This document shows, piece by piece, positions 61,641-64,000 of a DNA stretch of 64,000 nt. The stretch comes from Gyromitra esculenta. Lineage: Eukaryota > Ascomycota > Pezizomycetes > Pezizales > Discinaceae. Both the position numbers and the translations under genes were made by a program. The stretch is taken from the NCBI GenBank assembly GCA_038503075.1, contig JBCAML010000003.1, positions 1,364,001-1,428,000 of the forward strand, written 5' to 3'. Position 1 is the stretch's first letter. Every line of letters begins with the position of its first letter. The notes beneath the pieces are model-generated. The model had not been told where the DNA came from, searched no databases, and saw nothing but the letters and a program-made list of their open reading frames with translations.

Positions 61641-62573
61641 CCAGTAAGGGTCTTGGAATATAATCCAAATTACCCGGTAACTGCCGAGTTGCTGGTTCAT
61701 GAACGGTTCCTCATGGTTGGAGAAAAGGACGTAAGGAAGTTGGGAATCAAGAAGAGCTACAACGCGACAGTAGAGGAGAGAGCACCTCGATACTAATTTG
61801 CGAGTGAGTCATTGGAGCCTCTGCTTCGCGATCAGAAGCTCAAGTCGGCGCCCTCATATTTCGTACCACCTCAGCGAAGTTTTGTTTTGAGCCGATGGAT
61901 CGTCAACCTTCGTTTGAATCCACTTACGCCTCCCCCCATTACGAAATCTTCGCTATTCGCTCATCTACGTCGTCTACTAAAAGTATTGACCAGTTCTCCT
62001 TCCTCGTTCCATTTCAGCGTCGACTCGAGCCCATCGTTTTCTCCCGCGCCGGAGGTGGCTATAATCGTCAGTTTTACGGAGATAATGACTAGCAACATTA
62101 CTACGGATGTTTACTAAACGTGATAGTGGTGAAGAGAGCGAGAGGGATACAAGTGAGCCGAAAGCTAGGGAAGTGAAAGGGATAGAGGAGGAAGATGGAA
62201 AATAAGAAATGGAGAATGAGACAAGAGAGTATGGAATTAGTGTTATTTATGGGGGGCATAGCTCAAGGAAAGCGAAGTGGCGGGTTAACAATTCGCAGGT
62301 ATTTCCTAGTTTAGAGTAGATGCAACATGATATATATCTTATACTTGGGTAAAAGCGTCGGCTATTGGGAAAAGGCGCTTCGATTGTAGAGGTCTGGTAT
62401 ATTGTATCTTTTTAAGTGCTATCTGTTTTTCCCCAATATCAGCAACTGCCCTCGTAATCCCCCCGTGTATCTCTAAATAAGTGTATAGCTATGAATACTA
62501 TTGAATAACCCTATCCTTCCCTCTATATATCACATTTGAGATTTTTTTCAAACAGGTTCCTTTGTAAGCAAAG
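61641..62573. other. Intergenic region
   Basis: Between the HET relic and the oxygenase 3' end. An open frame at 61895-62092 is short and unrecognised; it could be decayed coding DNA downstream of the HET domain. Purine-rich sequence follows at 62120-62230. No RNA gene is visible. Confidence 0.4.
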
Positions 62574-63772
62574 TCAACTATCCCCAATCGCCTTGTAGAA
62601 ATTACCAGCCACTTTCGATATGAGATGTTCACCATAGATCCTCTCTTCGTACTTCGGTAAGCCTCCCGTTCTATCAACACACACCTGTAGCGGTCTTACC
62701 CTATTATCCCCCACTTTGTCAGTTCTGAATTACAAGAAGCGGCGTTTCCGCAGAGGGAGAACAGACCTCGCATCCCAATCCGGCTCAAAAAAGAACGGCA
62801 CACTAACCCTATACTCCCCGCCCCGGTGCACAACCCTATGCACAGTACTCCTCCATAACCCATTCGTCCACCGTTCCATCATATCGCCAATATTAACCAC
62901 ATATGCTCCCTCCACCGGATCTGCATTAATCCATGTCACACCGTCTTTCGCTAGTACCTGCAACGCCCCTTTCGTACTGTCTGCTAGCAGAAACGTTGTA
63001 CATCCATAGTCTGTATGTGCGCCGCATGAAGCGCCGGTTTGCCCCGATGGCAGGGGTGGGTATCCAATTGCCCGGAGAACCCAGAATGAATCAGAGGTCT
63101 GGCGCACAAACAGGTCTTCGTCTGGGGAGTCGAGAGCCAGCGCCATGGCACGCATGACGGCGAGGCCGAGATTGTGGAGTGAAGCCACGTAAGCTTCATA
63201 TATGGCGCGGAAGCTAGCAGGGTGGGAGGGGTAGAGGTTTGGCCCCTTTATCACCTCATAGGGAAGGGATGTAGGGGGAACTTCGCGGTAGAAGTCGATT
63301 GCCTAGAAATGGGAAACTCTATTAGATGGCTGGGGTTGGGTGTGAAGGATAAGACCGGGGGGGAGAACTTCATGCCAATCCTAGTGAAGCGTTAACTATT
63401 GGTAATTTAAAATTGGCAGGCTTCTAGTAAAGAAGAGAAAGGTCATACGTTCAAACCCATCGTGACATTTTCCCCAAGTCTTTGCCATCCCCTTGCGCCA
63501 TCGCCACCTTCATCAACCTCCTTCCTCCCAATGGCAGCCTTCTCGGCCTCGCTCGCATTCAAGAAGAACTCCCGTGCCGCATCCAGGACACCTTGTTGTG
63601 CCTCTATAGAGATTCCATGACCCATGAGGTAGAAGAAGCCAACATCATGGCAGGCAGAGTAAAGTGCCTGGGCTGTCTTTCTTTTGGCGGCCTCATTCGG
63701 TGGTTGGGAGAAGAAAGGGGATATGTCGATTATGGGGAGCGAGGGAGATGCGGTGGCAGTAGCAGAGGGCAT
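62574..63772 (-). CDS. 2-oxoglutarate/Fe(II)-dependent oxygenase (isopenicillin-N-synthase-like)
   Basis: A cytosolic non-haem iron dioxygenase. Three exons, 63772-63449, 63302-62767 and 62700-62574, give 328 residues, the family norm. The DIOX_N domain begins LPIIDISPFF, with SACHDVGFFYLMGHGI and the substrate-side YREVPPTSLPYEVIKGPN. The iron ligands are AHTDYG (His about 204, Asp about 206) and STVHRV (His about 263). RVSVPFFFEPDWD holds the 2-oxoglutarate Arg (about 273). The third exon restores VRPLQVCVDRTGG and ends in GEHLISKVAGNFY. Donor GTCTGT (66-bp intron) was chosen because it gives PDWDARVRPLQ; the competing GTAATT donor would leave a 33-bp intron and insert 11 odd residues. The substrate is unknown; similar fungal genes occur both in primary and secondary metabolism. 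Confidence 0.92.
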
Positions 63773-64000
63773 CTTGATATGAGGGTTCTCTAATCGATAC
63801 CGAATTTCGGATGCCCCATAAATATAATTACAGTGATAAGCTATTAGGAGGGGAAGCTTTCCTAATCGTGGGGAGCTTTCCCGATAAGCCGATAAGCCGA
63901 CAAGAAGCACAATATTAAAGTTTGAGTCTAACCGCATCTGGCTGTTGGCGTCCGGCTAGCTGCAGTAAATCACAGACAGTCACTCGTGAAAGAGATCGGT
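63773..64000. other. Upstream region of the 2OG oxygenase gene
   Basis: Contains the leader and part of the promoter. The open frame continues upstream of the chosen ATG with another Met at about 63937, but that extension lacks the conserved start of the family and is read as 5' UTR. Confidence 0.45.

Noticed and set aside
1..64000. CRISPR arrays, bacterial operons, rRNA genes, telomere repeat arrays
   Set aside because: None present; spliced eukaryotic genes and no regularly spaced repeats or TTAGGG arrays.

Overview
The window is nuclear DNA of a filamentous ascomycete (Pezizomycotina). The support is short spliceosomal introns of about 40-110 bp with GT...AG ends, fungal-type proteins (a Kre9/Knh1-like wall protein, an AA7 oxidase, a Rap1 with BRCT and Myb domains, a HET-domain relic) and a Tad/I-type LINE. 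Long gene-poor stretches and transposon debris would suit a Pezizomycetes/truffle-like genome, but that placement is inference.

Layout. 1.5-5.2 kb: a dynamin-superfamily GTPase (+) with basic linkers. 6.5-11.0 kb: two minus-strand genes, a histidine phosphatase and the TFIIH helicase XPB/Ssl2. 11.0-14.6 kb: gene-free DNA with a three-copy degenerate repeat. 14.6-16.2 kb: a GMPPA-type GDP-mannose pyrophosphorylase (-). 16.2-24.4 kb: a gene desert with a likely pogo-type MITE. 24.4-30.4 kb: a plus-strand group of cytochrome P450, an unknown zinc-site-like protein and a Kre9-like single-pass membrane protein. 30.4-39.1 kb: gene-poor DNA with one small cysteine-rich protein (-) and a 46-bp-arm hairpin at 38.6 kb. 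39.1-43.6 kb: two convergent flavoenzyme genes. 43.6-47.9 kb: a second desert. 47.9-55.1 kb: a MARVEL-domain membrane protein (-), RAP1 (-) and the palmitoyltransferase SWF1 (+). 55.8-59.4 kb: a 5'-truncated LINE with a perfect 17-bp target-site duplication, a frameshift and a nested LTR-like insertion. 60.7-61.6 kb: a HET-domain pseudogene (+) whose stops fit C-to-T/G-to-A change. 62.6-63.8 kb: a 2-oxoglutarate/Fe(II) oxygenase (-).

Most intact genes are housekeeping or single-copy functions (transcription/repair, sugar-nucleotide supply, telomere, protein palmitoylation, cell wall) mixed with stand-alone redox enzymes (P450, AA7 oxidase, PNPOx-reductase fusion, 2OG oxygenase). I see no coherent biosynthetic cluster or defence system. 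Exon boundaries were worked out by hand from splice signals, reading phase and expected protein family conservation. The more unusual signals are a start codon apparently split by an intron, an in-frame coding-like extension after a stop, paired nuclear-localisation-like segments in the dynamin, the 38.6-kb hairpin and the 13.4-14.0-kb repeat trio.
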